From: Streptomyces sp. ML-6
Lineage (GTDB): Bacteria > Actinomycetota > Actinomycetes > Streptomycetales > Streptomycetaceae
Assembly (NCBI RefSeq): GCF_030116705.1
Contig: NZ_JAOTIK010000001.1
Location: 3,553,001 to 3,617,000, forward strand
Direction of reading: 5' to 3'
DNA length: 64,000 nucleotides
The position numbers and the translations under genes were made by a program. The stretch's first letter is position 1, and each line of letters begins with the position of its first letter. Below are positions 19,982-28,262 of this stretch, in pieces. A model generated the notes under the pieces. The model did not search any database, was not told the origin of the DNA, and saw nothing but the letters and a program-made list of their open reading frames with translations.

Positions 19982-20872
19982 TCAGCAGCTCAGGTTGGAG
20001 CCGGGGGTGGTGCCGAGGATGGCGGTGAACGCCTTGTAGCGGTCGATGCGGCTCTGGACCTGGGCGGGGTTGCCGCCGTTGCACTCCAGGGAGCCGTTGA
20101 TCGAGCGGATGGTCTCGCCGAAGCCGGCGCCGTTCACCATGGCCTGGTGGGCCGTCATGGTGCCGGGGCCGTTCTGCGTGTTCCAGTACCAGAGGCCGGT
20201 CCGCCAGGCGATCGAGGCGTTCTGCTCCACCAGGTACGGGTTGCCCAGCAGGTCGATGCCGAGCGCGTCACCGGCGGCCTTGTAGTTGAAGTTCCAGCTG
20301 AGCTGGATCGGACCGCGCCCGTAGTACGCGGCCTGGCCGGCCGGGCAACCGTACGGCTGGCTGCTGTCGCAGTAGTGCGGGTAGTTGGACGTGTTCTGCT
20401 CGACCACGTACACCAGACCGCCCGTCTCGTGGCTGACGTTGGCGAGGAACGCCGCTGCCTCCTGGCGCTTGACGGTGTCGCTGCCGGTGTTCGCGAAGCC
20501 CGGGTAGGCGCTCAGGGCATCGGTCAGGCCCTGGTACGTGTAGAAGGAATTCCGGTTCGGGAACATCTGGTTGAACTGGGCCTCGCTGACGACGAAGCCG
20601 GACGGGTCCGGCCCACCCGGGTCCGTACCACCGTCACCACAACTGCCCTGGTCCGCCCAGACGTCGGAGCTGCCGGGAGTCTCGTTCTGGGTCCACCACT
20701 TGGCGGTCCAGTTGTGGCCGTTGTGGGAGGCCGTCTTGCCCCCCGTGTAGACGGACGAGGAGTTCCAGGGAGCCGCGCACTCCGCCGCGGCCGCGGTGGA
20801 GGCGGGAAGGACGACGAGCAGCGCGACGAGCGCACCGAGCGCGGTCAGCAGACCCATGACACGCCTGACCAT
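19982..20872 (-). CDS. Secreted GH19 chitinase with chitin-binding domain (chitinase 1)
   Basis: The 296-residue enzyme cleaves beta-1,4 N-acetylglucosamine linkages in chitin. The ATG at 20872 has GGAG 8 nt upstream. The signal peptide covers 1-30 and a CBM5/12-type module 31-78 (CAAPWNSSSVYTGG and HNWTAKWWTQNETPG). A Gly/Pro linker leads to the GH19 domain (93-296). Both catalytic glutamates are present: E149 in VSHETGG and E158 nine residues later. YYGRGPIQLSWNFNY is intact. The layout is that of actinobacterial ChiC/ChiF-type enzymes. Its promoter has the two-repeat chitin element shared with chitinase 2. Confidence 0.96.
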   Translation of the reverse strand: MVRRVMGLLTALGALVALLVVLPASTAAAAECAAPWNSSSVYTGGKTASHNGHNWTAKWWTQNETPGSSDVWADQGSCGDGGTDPGGPDPSGFVVSEAQFNQMFPNRNSFYTYQGLTDALSAYPGFANTGSDTVKRQEAAAFLANVSHETGGLVYVVEQNTSNYPHYCDSSQPYGCPAGQAAYYGRGPIQLSWNFNYKAAGDALGIDLLGNPYLVEQNASIAWRTGLWYWNTQNGPGTMTAHQAMVNGAGFGETIRSINGSLECNGGNPAQVQSRIDRYKAFTAILGTTPGSNLSC

Positions 20873-20936
20873 GTGATCACTCCTTCGATGCGGCGCACCG
20901 GGCTGGGCGGTGCGCCGCCATGGGGGGTTGACCGTC

Positions 20937-20977
20937 ACTCAAGCGTCGATGGTCTGGACCTGTCAAGGTATGGACCA
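20937..20977 (-). promoter_or_regulatory. Chitin-responsive promoter of chitinase 1
   Basis: On the minus strand TGGTCCATACCT (20966-20977) and AGGTCCAGACCA (20950-20961) flank a TTGACA -35 box (20961-20966). TTGAGT at 20937-20942, 18 bp away, is the likely -10. The 12-bp units resemble the direct repeats and DasR-like sites described for Streptomyces chitinase promoters. The same arrangement precedes chitinase 2. Confidence 0.75.
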
Positions 20978-21104
20978 TCACCGAATATTCTTCCGAGCCC
21001 GCCGCACACGGCGGACCGGCCGATGAAACCAGCCAGCGAACTCCCCTACCAGAACCACATGTTGAAGAGAAGTCAGCAGATCAGCAGGCCATTGAGGTCA
21101 GCGG

Positions 21105-22007
21105 TCAGCAGCCCAGCCGGGAACCCGGCGCCACGCCGAGGATGCCGGTGATCCGTTCGTACTTGGCGACCCGGGCCGCGACCGATTCGGGATTGCCGCC
21201 GTCGCACTCCAGGGCGCCATTGAGCGAACGGATCGTCTCGCCGAAGCCCGCGCCGCCGACCATCGCCTCGTGCGAGGTCATGGTGCCGGGGCCGTTCTGG
21301 GTGTTCCAGTACCAGAGCGCCGTCTGCCAGGCGACGGACGGATCCTGCTCGACCAGCCAGGGGTTGTGGAGGAGGTCGAGGCCGAGGGCGTCACCGGCGG
21401 TCTTGTAGTTGAAGTTCCAGCTGAACATGATCGGGCCGCGCCCGTAGTACGCGGTTTGCCCGGCCGGGCAGCCGTACGGCCGGCTGTAGTCGCACTTGCG
21501 CCAGTAGTTGGCCTCGTTGATCTCCTTCACGTACCGCAGTCCGACCGACTCGAAGTCGGCGTGGGTCAGGAACGCCGCCGCCTCCCGGGCCCGTGTGGCC
21601 GGTGTTCCGGTGTTCGCGAAACCCGGGTAGGCGCTCAGGGCGTCGATCAGGCCCTGGTACGTGTAGAAGGGGTCGCGGTCCGGGAAGATCTCGTCGAACT
21701 GCGCCTCGCTGATGACGAAGTCGGAGACCCCGCCCGTGCAGGCGCCCCGGTCCTCCCAGGCGCCCGTGGCACCCGGGTTCTCGTTCAGCGTCCACCACTT
21801 GGCCGTCCAGTTGCGGCCGTGGTGCGAGACGGTGCCGCCCGCCGAGTAGGCCGTGGAGGAACTCCAGAGGGGCGCGCACCGGACCGCCCCGGGGGCCTCC
21901 GGAGCCGGGGCCGCGGCGGACGCGGCGGGGGCGGGGAGGAACACGGCCGTCGCGAGGACGGCGGCGAGGGCACCCGACACGGACAGAAGGCTCTTGATGC
22001 GTTTCAG
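21105..22007 (-). CDS. Secreted GH19 chitinase-like protein (chitinase 2), apparent CTG start
   Basis: A paralogue of chitinase 1 with the same layout: signal peptide, CBM5/12-type module (CAPLWSSSTAYSAGG, RNWTAKWWTLNENPG) and GH19 domain. Starting at CTG 22007 gives 300 residues with a proper n-region (KRIKSLLS) and GGAG 9 nt upstream. The only conventional start, GTG at 21980, leaves no positive charge before the hydrophobic core and has no ribosome site. Both catalytic glutamates remain (E153 and E162 from the CTG). HETGG has become FESVG, however, and GPIQLSWN has become GPIMFSWN, so activity or specificity may differ. Confidence 0.9.
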   Translation of the reverse strand: MKRIKSLLSVSGALAAVLATAVFLPAPAASAAAPAPEAPGAVRCAPLWSSSTAYSAGGTVSHHGRNWTAKWWTLNENPGATGAWEDRGACTGGVSDFVISEAQFDEIFPDRDPFYTYQGLIDALSAYPGFANTGTPATRAREAAAFLTHADFESVGLRYVKEINEANYWRKCDYSRPYGCPAGQTAYYGRGPIMFSWNFNYKTAGDALGLDLLHNPWLVEQDPSVAWQTALWYWNTQNGPGTMTSHEAMVGGAGFGETIRSLNGALECDGGNPESVAARVAKYERITGILGVAPGSRLGC

Positions 22008-22069
22008 CGCTGCTCACTCCTTCGGAAGGGCACGCCGAACACCTCAGCGGGCCGTCGGAACGTCCCGCC

Positions 22070-22110
22070 ACTCAAGTCGCATTGGTCTGGACCTGTCAAG
22101 GTCTGGTCCA
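22070..22110 (-). promoter_or_regulatory. Chitin-responsive promoter of chitinase 2
   Basis: TGGACCAGACCT (22099-22110) and AGGTCCAGACCA (22083-22094) flank TTGACA (22094-22099). TTGAGT lies at 22070-22075 with an 18-bp spacer. Box sequences, spacing and repeats match the promoter of chitinase 1 almost exactly. Confidence 0.78.
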
Positions 22111-22139
22111 ACGGACGGAAGTTCCCCGGCCACGAGCGG

Positions 22140-22182
22140 AACGGGGGTGGGCCGGGACGCGCGGCCCCGGCCCACCCCCGTT
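22140..22182 (-). terminator. Terminator downstream of purA
   Basis: Perfect 17-bp arms (22140-22156 and 22166-22182, AACGGGGGTGGGCCGGG) with a 9-nt loop lie 33 bp after the purA stop. Confidence 0.85.
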
Positions 22183-22214
22183 CAGGTCCGTGCCCCTGGA
22201 GGAAGCCGTGCCCC

Positions 22215-23498
22215 TCAGAGGAAGGAGTTGATCTCGATGGTCTCGGTGCGGCCGGGGCCGACGCCGATCGCGGAGATCGGGGCGCCGGACATGTCCTCCA
22301 GCGCCTTCACGTACGCCTGCGCGTTCTTCGGCAGGTCACCGAAGGTCTTGGCCTTCGTGATGTCCTCGGACCAGCCCGGCAGCATCTCGTAGACCGGCTT
22401 CGCGTGGTGGAAGTCGGTCTGGCTGTACGGGAGTTCCTCGACGCGCTTGCCGTCGATCTCGTACGCGACGCACACCGGGATCTGCTCCCAGCCGGTCAGC
22501 ACGTCCAGCTTGGTGAGGAAGAAGTCGGTGAGGCCGTTGACCCGGGTCGCGTACCGCGCGATCACCGCGTCGAACCAGCCGCAGCGACGGTCGCGGCCGG
22601 TGGTGACACCGCGCTCGCCACCGATCCGGCGCAGCGCCTCGCCGTCCTCGTCGAACAGCTCCGTCGGGAACGGGCCGGCGCCGACGCGGGTGGTGTACGC
22701 CTTGAGGATGCCGATGACCCGGGTGATCTTCGTCGGACCCACACCGGCACCGGTGCAGGCGCCGCCCGCGGTCGGGTTCGAGGAGGTGACGAAGGGGTAC
22801 GTGCCGTGGTCCACGTCGAGCAGCGTGCCCTGGCCGCCCTCGAAGAGGACGACCTTGCCCTCGTCGATGGCGTTGTTCAGGACGAGCGTCGTGTCGGCGA
22901 CGTACGGCTTGATCTGCTCCGCGTACTGGAGCATCTCCTCGACGATCTTGTCGGCCTCGATCGCCCGGCGGTTGAAGACCTTGGCGAGGAGCTGGTTCTT
23001 CTGCTCCAGGGCCGCCTCGACCTTCTGCGCCAGGATCGACTCGTCGTAGAGGTCCTGGACGCGGATGCCCACCCGGTTGATCTTGTCGGCGTACGTCGGG
23101 CCGATGCCGCGACCGGTCGTGCCGATCTTGCGCTTCCCGAGGAACCGTTCCGTCACCTTGTCGACGGTGACGTTGTACGGGGTGATCAAATGGGCGTTAC
23201 CGCTGATCAGCAGCTTGGACGTGTCCACGCCGCGCTCGTTCAGCCCACTCAGCTCGGAGAGCAGGACGGCCGGGTCGACGACGACACCGTTTCCGATGAC
23301 CGGGGTGCACCCCGGCGAAAGGATTCCGGAGGGGAGGAGATGCAGTGCGTACTTCTGGTCTCCGACGACCACCGTGTGACCGGCGTTGTTGCCGCCCTGG
23401 TAGCGCACCACATAGTCCACGGATCCACCGAGGAGGTCGGTGGCCTTTCCCTTGCCCTCGTCACCCCACTGAGCACCGAGCAGCACAAGTGCGGGCAC
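22215..23498 (-). CDS. purA: Adenylosuccinate synthetase
   Basis: This enzyme joins aspartate to IMP using GTP, the first committed step to AMP. The 427-residue protein has the GTP-binding loop [11 protein letters not shown] near residues 8-18, [22 protein letters not shown] and the C-terminal loop [10 protein letters not shown] with [12 protein letters not shown]. The length is normal for bacteria. It is transcribed alone: a strong hairpin follows it, and its upstream region is shared with a divergent DAG-kinase-like gene and contains nested inverted repeats. Confidence 0.98.
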   Translation of the reverse strand: MPALVLLGAQWGDEGKGKATDLLGGSVDYVVRYQGGNNAGHTVVVGDQKYALHLLPSGILSPGCTPVIGNGVVVDPAVLLSELSGLNERGVDTSKLLISGNAHLITPYNVTVDKVTERFLGKRKIGTTGRGIGPTYADKINRVGIRVQDLYDESILAQKVEAALEQKNQLLAKVFNRRAIEADKIVEEMLQYAEQIKPYVADTTLVLNNAIDEGKVVLFEGGQGTLLDVDHGTYPFVTSSNPTAGGACTGAGVGPTKITRVIGILKAYTTRVGAGPFPTELFDEDGEALRRIGGERGVTTGRDRRCGWFDAVIARYATRVNGLTDFFLTKLDVLTGWEQIPVCVAYEIDGKRVEELPYSQTDFHHAKPVYEMLPGWSEDITKAKTFGDLPKNAQAYVKALEDMSGAPISAIGVGPGRTETIEINSFL

Positions 23499-23553
23499 AG
23501 GCGTACACCCCTTCCGGGCGGGGCATGTCCAAGGTCAGGGGGCGTACGTAAAC

Positions 23554-23582
23554 GTCGTACATGCCGTACGACGATGTACGAC
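23554..23582. promoter_or_regulatory. Nested inverted repeats in the purA upstream region
   Basis: GTCGTACAT (23554-23562) is repeated inverted as ATGTACGAC (23574-23582). An inner GTACGAC (23566-23572) also pairs with the left arm. The element lies 56-84 bp before the purA start and could be an operator or a 5' leader structure. No regulator is identified. Confidence 0.5.
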
Positions 23583-23623
23583 AAGACCTGAACCGTCGAA
23601 CCGGGTGCCCCGGATATAGACGA

Positions 23624-23651
23624 AGCCCCTGGCGCAATAGCGCAAGGGGCT
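23624..23651. promoter_or_regulatory. 12-bp stem inverted repeat between purA and the divergent gene
   Basis: AGCCCCTGGCGC (23624-23635) pairs with GCGCAAGGGGCT (23640-23651) with one mismatch and a 4-nt loop. It sits 35 bp before the divergent gene start, too close to be a terminator for that gene. It may be an operator or, on the minus strand, part of a purA leader. Confidence 0.5.
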
Positions 23652-23685
23652 CTTGCACCAAGATGCTACCCGAGGAAGGACCGAG

Positions 23686-24546
23686 GTGTCGGCTGCCCAG
23701 CCCCCCGGCGACGGTGCGCACCAGCTGCTGGTGGTCATCGACCCGGTCGCCCGCCGGACCGACGGCGAGTCCGTCCGTATCGCGAAGGACGTGCTGAGCG
23801 CCGGTTCGCACGCCAAGATCTGCCTGCCGGACGGGCCCGAGGAATTCGCCCGGGCCCTGTCCCGCCGGGGCAGTCGGCGGCCGGTGGTGGTCGGCGACGA
23901 CCGGGCGCTGCGGCGGGCGGTGATCCAGCTGCACCGGGAACGGGAACCGGCCGAGAACGCCCTCGCGCTGATCCCGGTCGGTGCCGCGGCCGCGCTGGAA
24001 CTCGCCCATTCGCTCGGCGTGCCCCGGGGCGCGGTGGCGGCGGCGCGCACCGCGCTGGACGGCGCCGTGCGCAGGCTCGACCTGCTGGTCGACGACAGCG
24101 ACGGGGTGGTCCTGGGCGCGCTGCACCTCCCGGCCCTGGGCACGCTGCCGGGCGCGGCGGCGGCCCGGACGGGGGCCACGGCGGTCTGGGACACCTGCCG
24201 GTCCCTGGTCCGCACCCTGGTGCGCCCCGCCCCGCCGACGCCCGCCGGGCCGGTGGCCACGCACCGGCTGCGGGTCGAGGCCGACGGGGTCCTGCTGAAC
24301 GACCTGGACCACCCGGTCGAATCGGTGACCGTGACCTCGCGGGGCTGCGGCGGCGGCCTCGCCGAGGTGGTGGTCCGTCCCCCGGCCGCCGCGCCGGTGA
24401 CGGCGGAGGCGAAGGCGGTCACGGTCTCGGGCGCGGACTTCCGCTACCGGGCGGACATACAGGTGGGTGGCCCGGTCCGGACGAGGACCTGGACGGTGCG
24501 GGCGGGGGCCTGGGGCCTGATGCTGCCGCCCACGAGCGAGGGATAG
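23686..24546 (+). CDS. Diacylglycerol-kinase-like protein
   Basis: The 286-residue protein starts at a GTG with GAGGAAGGA upstream. The first half resembles the nucleotide-binding lobe of the DAG/sphingosine kinase and NAD kinase superfamily (LLVVIDPVARRTDGESVRIAKDVL). The second half is a beta-rich lobe (THRLRVEADGVLLNDLDHPVESVTV). The hallmark GGDGT loop is replaced by VVGDDRAL, and no clear ATP-binding glycine motif remains, so kinase activity is doubtful. It is conserved next to purA in streptomycetes as far as I recall. Confidence 0.75.
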   Translation: MSAAQPPGDGAHQLLVVIDPVARRTDGESVRIAKDVLSAGSHAKICLPDGPEEFARALSRRGSRRPVVVGDDRALRRAVIQLHREREPAENALALIPVGAAAALELAHSLGVPRGAVAAARTALDGAVRRLDLLVDDSDGVVLGALHLPALGTLPGAAAARTGATAVWDTCRSLVRTLVRPAPPTPAGPVATHRLRVEADGVLLNDLDHPVESVTVTSRGCGGGLAEVVVRPPAAAPVTAEAKAVTVSGADFRYRADIQVGGPVRTRTWTVRAGAWGLMLPPTSEG

Positions 24547-24886
24547 GCGCCGGGCGCGGAGCAGAACGGCCGCGGGATCAGGAACGAACACGGGGCAGGG
24601 GCGAAGCCGGGGCAGGGACGGGCCCGGCCTCGGGGTCGGGCCCGCACTCGGACCCGGGCCCGGACTCTGGCTCGGGCCCGGACTCTGGCTCGGGCCCGGA
24701 CTCTGGCTCGGGCCCGGACTCTGGCTCGGGCTCGCCCATTGGAGCGGAATCGGGCGCGGGCCCGCCGGTACGGCCGTTCGGGCGACCCGGGGGGCGCGGA
24801 CGAAGTCCGGGGCCGGGCTCAGGCTTCGGGCCCGGGGCCGGGGTCGGGCCCGGGCCCGGGCTCGGGCTCGGGATCAGGGCTGGGGA
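24547..24886. repeat. 18-bp tandem repeat and GC-rich low-complexity spacer
   Basis: In this 340-bp gene-free stretch between convergent genes, 24661-24730 holds 3.9 copies of an 18-bp unit (CGGACTCTGGCTCGGGCC at 24661, 24679, 24697 and a partial copy at 24715). The rest, especially 24815-24890, is degenerate GGGCCCGGG/CTCGGG sequence. No promoter or coding frame is credible here. Confidence 0.92.
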
Positions 24887-25417
24887 TCAGGACTGGGGAA
24901 GGCTGTCGCGGCCCGGGAGGTCGAGCGTCTTGCGGTGCTCGCGCCAGCGCTCCATCATCCCGCTCAGCTCCGCCTGCAGGAACTCGAAGAACGCCACCGT
25001 CTCGGCGAGGCGGACGCCGGCCGGGGTGTCCTCGCCCAGGGTGCGGACGCCTTCCCTGAGGGTGTTCTCCCACCGGGTCAGCACCTGGTCGCGTCTGGCG
25101 AAGGTGGTGTACCAGACCTCGTCGTGCACGCGGTAGCGGTCACGGCGCGAGCCGGGATCGCGTTCGCGGCCGACCATGCTGACCTGCGTGAGGTAGCTGA
25201 TCGCACCGGACACGGCCGCCGGGCTGATCTGCAACGCCATGGCGAGCTCGGCGGAGGTCATGGAACCGTCGTCGTCCGCGAGGAGCGCGGTGAACACCCG
25301 GGCCGCCATCCGCTGCATCCCGGCCTCGGTCATCTCGGACGCGAACCGCTCGACGAACCGCGACACGGCCTCCGCATCACGCCCGGAGCGCACGTCCTGC
25401 TCGGTCTCGCTGGTCAT
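24887..25417 (-). CDS. GbsR/MarR-type winged-helix regulator
   Basis: The 176-residue protein has a winged helix at about 45-110 (SAELAMALQISPAAVSGAISYLTQVSMVGRERDPGSRRDRYRV). A helical C-terminal dimerisation part ends in a disordered tail. This pattern is that of GbsR-like MarR relatives, which commonly repress an adjacent efflux ABC operon. Here it diverges from exactly such an operon with a 109-bp AT-rich gap that contains an imperfect palindrome. The inducer is unknown. Confidence 0.88.
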   Translation of the reverse strand: MTSETEQDVRSGRDAEAVSRFVERFASEMTEAGMQRMAARVFTALLADDDGSMTSAELAMALQISPAAVSGAISYLTQVSMVGRERDPGSRRDRYRVHDEVWYTTFARRDQVLTRWENTLREGVRTLGEDTPAGVRLAETVAFFEFLQAELSGMMERWREHRKTLDLPGRDSLPQS

Positions 25418-25490
25418 CGTCCGATCGTCTCCCCTGCTCTTGTGCTCTTGCCGACCCCCGCCACGCCCCCAACTTTATATGTTTCCTTAG

Positions 25491-25509
25491 CTTCACAAAT
25501 TCATGAAAG
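25491..25509. promoter_or_regulatory. Imperfect palindrome in the regulator/ABC divergent promoter
   Basis: CTTCACAAATTCATGAAAG is an imperfect inverted repeat (CTTCA/TGAAAG) in the unusually AT-rich region 25475-25526, just before the ATPase start. It is a candidate operator for the divergent GbsR/MarR-type protein. Confidence 0.4.
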
Positions 25510-25526
25510 TAGCGTACGTTCAAAAC

Positions 25527-26453
25527 ATGACGAAGGCAATCACGGTGGCCGGGCTGCACAAGTCGTTCGGTCGGACACACGCACTGGACGGCCTCGACCT
25601 CACGGTCGAGACCGGCGAGGTCCACGGCTTCCTCGGGCCCAACGGGTCGGGGAAGTCCACCACCATCCGGGTGCTGCTGGGCCTGCTGCGGGCAGACTCG
25701 GGCACCGCCCGGCTCCTCGGCCGCGACCCGTGGGCCGACGCGGTCGAACTGCACCGGAGAGTGGCGTACGTCCCGGGTGACGTCACGCTGTGGCGCAACC
25801 TCTCCGGGGGCGAGGTCATCGACCTGTACGGGCGGCTGCGCGGCGGTCTCGACCGGACCCGGCGCGCCGACCTCGTCGAGCGGTTCGAGCTGGACCCGAC
25901 CAAGAAGGGGCGAACGTACTCCAAGGGGAACCGGCAGAAGGTCGCCCTCGTCGCCGCGTTCGCCTCCGACGTGGACCTGCTGATCCTGGACGAGCCGACC
26001 AGCGGTCTCGATCCGCTGATGGAGGAGGTCTTCCAGGACTGCGTCGCCGAGGAGCGGGCGCGCGGACGGACGGTCCTGCTGTCCAGCCACATCCTCAGCG
26101 AGGTCGAGTCGCTCTGCGACCGGGTGAGCATCATCCGGCAGGGCCGGACGGTGGAGTCGGGTTCGCTGGCGGACATGCGCCACCTGACGCGCACGAACAT
26201 CAGCGCCGAGCTGGCCGGCCCGCCGAACGGGCTCGCGCAGCTGCCCGGGGTCCACGACCTCGACGTCCAGGGCCTGCGGGTCACGCTCCAGGTCGACACG
26301 GACAAGCTGGACGCCGTCCTCGGATCGCTCTCCGCGTCGGGGGTGCGGACGCTGACCAGTACCCCGCCGACGCTGGAGGAGCTGTTCCTGCGTCACTACG
26401 CGACGGCGGACCCGGACCGCGGCGGCGAGGGTGCGGGGGTGGCGGCGCGATGA
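25527..26453 (+). CDS. ABC transporter ATP-binding protein
   Basis: The 308-residue ATPase has Walker [10 protein letters not shown] (37-45), Walker [14 protein letters not shown] and switch His in LLSSH. The signature is YSKGNRQKV instead of LSGGQ, as in many ABC-2 drug and polyketide exporters. The C-terminal part (about 220-300) is the accessory domain of this subfamily. The start is placed at ATG 25527 ([15 protein letters not shown]); an in-frame ATG at 25503 would fall inside the putative operator. It overlaps the permease start by ATGA. Confidence 0.94.
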   Translation: MTKAITVAGLHKSFGRTHALDGLDLTVETGEVHGFLGPNGSGKSTTIRVLLGLLRADSGTARLLGRDPWADAVELHRRVAYVPGDVTLWRNLSGGEVIDLYGRLRGGLDRTRRADLVERFELDPTKKGRTYSKGNRQKVALVAAFASDVDLLILDEPTSGLDPLMEEVFQDCVAEERARGRTVLLSSHILSEVESLCDRVSIIRQGRTVESGSLADMRHLTRTNISAELAGPPNGLAQLPGVHDLDVQGLRVTLQVDTDKLDAVLGSLSASGVRTLTSTPPTLEELFLRHYATADPDRGGEGAGVAAR

Positions 26454-28084
26454 CTGCCGTAACCATGACGTCCCCGGCCGGCGCCCGGCCCCGGACCCGG
26501 GCCGGGAGCGGGCGGCTGGCCGGCACGGGGGCGCTGCTGCGGCTCGCCCTGCGCCGCGACCGGATCATCATGCCGCTCTGGGTGCTCGTGCTCGGCGGCT
26601 CCTTCCCGTCCGTCGGGAAGTCCCTCGCCTCGCTGTACGACACCGCCGGCCGACGTGCCGAGCTCGCCGCTTCGATGAACGGCAACAGCTCGCTCCGGGC
26701 GATGTACGGGCCGGTCTTCGACGACTCCGTCGGCGGGCTCGTCAGCTGGCGGATGGTCGCCTTCGGCGCCGCGCTGGCGGCCGTGATGAATCTGATCGTC
26801 GTCGTCCGGCACACCCGGGAGGAAGAGGAGACCGGCCGCCAGGAGATGCTCTCCTCCGCGATGGTGGGACGCCTCGCCCCGCTGACCGCCGCGCTCCTCG
26901 CCGCAGTGATCGCCGACGCGGGGCTGGCGCTGGTGATCGTGGCGGGCATGGCCGGGTCCGGTGCGGGCGGCGCGGGGGCGGTGGCGCTGGCCCTGGCGGT
27001 CGCCGGCGTCGGGGCGCTGTTCGCCTGTACCGCCGCGATCGCCGCGCAGTTCACCGAGAGCGCGCGGCTCGCGAAGGGGCTCACGGCCGCGGTGATCGGT
27101 GCCGCGTTCGTGCTGAAGGCGGCGGGCGACTCGGCGACGGACGACGGTTCGTCCGTGCTGACCTGGCTCTCCCCCATCGGCTGGGCGGAGAACGTGCGCG
27201 CCTACGCGGACGAGCGCTGGTGGGTGCTGCTCGTCGTCGCGGCGGCGATCGCGGTCCAGGCCGCCGTCGCGTACGCCCTGACCGGGCGGCGGGATGTCGG
27301 CATGAGCTTCCTGGCAACCCGGCCGGGGCCCGCGGAGGGCCGGATCTCCACGGCGTTCGGCCTCGCGCTGCGGCTCCAGCGCGGTGCGCTGACCGGGTGG
27401 ACGCTGTCCTTCGCCGCGGTCGGGGTCGTCTTCGGCGGGCTGACCGGCGGGGCGGCCGATCTCGTCGGGGACAACGAGAAGACGAGGGATATCTTCGAGC
27501 GGATGGGCGGGCAGGCCGGTCTGACCGACGCGTTCCTCGCCGCGATGGTCTCGATGCTGGGAATGGTCGCGGCGCTGTACATCGTCGCGTCGGCGCTGAG
27601 ACCGCACGGCGAGGAGACCACCGGCCGCGCCGAACCGGTGCTGGCGGCCGGGGTGGGGCGGATCGGGTGGGCGGCCGGCCATCTGGTCATCGCGTTCGGC
27701 GGCGCCGCCCTGCTCATGGTGGTCGGCGGCCTCGGCCTGGCCGCCGGTTACGGGCACGACCTCCCGGCCGTGCTGGGGGCGGCGCTGGTCCAGCTCCCGG
27801 CGGTCTGGCTGCTGGGCGGGGTGACGGTCCTGCTGTACGGGGTGCTCCCGAAGGCGGCAGCGGCGGCCTGGGGTGTGGCCGGGGTCTGTCTGGCGCTGGG
27901 GTGGCTCGGCCCGGCCATCGATGTTCCGCAGGCGGTGATGAACGTGTCGCCGTTCACGCACCTGCCCAAGCTGCCGGGGGGCACAGGAATGGAGTGGGGC
28001 CCGGTGTTCGCGCTCACCGCGGCCGCGGTGGTGCTGACCGGGGCGGGGCTGGGCGCGCTGAGACGACGTGACGTGCTGAGCTGA
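26450..28084 (+). CDS. ABC-2 type exporter permease
   Basis: The 544-residue polytopic membrane protein has about a dozen hydrophobic segments in two similar halves. It resembles permeases annotated as polyketide-antibiotic or multidrug exporters of the ABC-2 group. It has the motifs [17 protein letters not shown] and [16 protein letters not shown], one in each half, which are typical of these duplicated permeases. It is coupled by ATGA to the ATPase and so forms a two-component exporter, probably controlled by the divergent MarR-like regulator. The substrate is unknown. Confidence 0.92.
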   Translation: MTAVTMTSPAGARPRTRAGSGRLAGTGALLRLALRRDRIIMPLWVLVLGGSFPSVGKSLASLYDTAGRRAELAASMNGNSSLRAMYGPVFDDSVGGLVSWRMVAFGAALAAVMNLIVVVRHTREEEETGRQEMLSSAMVGRLAPLTAALLAAVIADAGLALVIVAGMAGSGAGGAGAVALALAVAGVGALFACTAAIAAQFTESARLAKGLTAAVIGAAFVLKAAGDSATDDGSSVLTWLSPIGWAENVRAYADERWWVLLVVAAAIAVQAAVAYALTGRRDVGMSFLATRPGPAEGRISTAFGLALRLQRGALTGWTLSFAAVGVVFGGLTGGAADLVGDNEKTRDIFERMGGQAGLTDAFLAAMVSMLGMVAALYIVASALRPHGEETTGRAEPVLAAGVGRIGWAAGHLVIAFGGAALLMVVGGLGLAAGYGHDLPAVLGAALVQLPAVWLLGGVTVLLYGVLPKAAAAAWGVAGVCLALGWLGPAIDVPQAVMNVSPFTHLPKLPGGTGMEWGPVFALTAAAVVLTGAGLGALRRRDVLS

Positions 28085-28262
28085 GCCGGGGCGGGGCGGG
28101 GCCGAAGCTCCAAGGGGCCGGGGCTCCATGGAGGCGCGGAGCCGGGGACGGGAAGCCGGGAGGGAGCAGGGCGCAGGGAAGAGGGAGCAGGGAGGGAGGA
28201 GCCGGGGCGGGGCGGAGCGGGGTGTTCCCGGCCCTGCCCTCCCTCTCCCTCCCCTCCCCCTG

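Noticed and set aside
24661..24730. 18-bp repeat considered as a multimer binding site or attachment site
   Set aside because: It is a simple direct tandem between convergent genes, without dyad symmetry or an integrase nearby.
26396..28129. 577-codon minus-strand frame opposite the ABC permease
   Set aside because: The permease has clean membrane segments and an ATGA link to the ATPase. The opposite product is Arg/Gln/Pro-rich noise.
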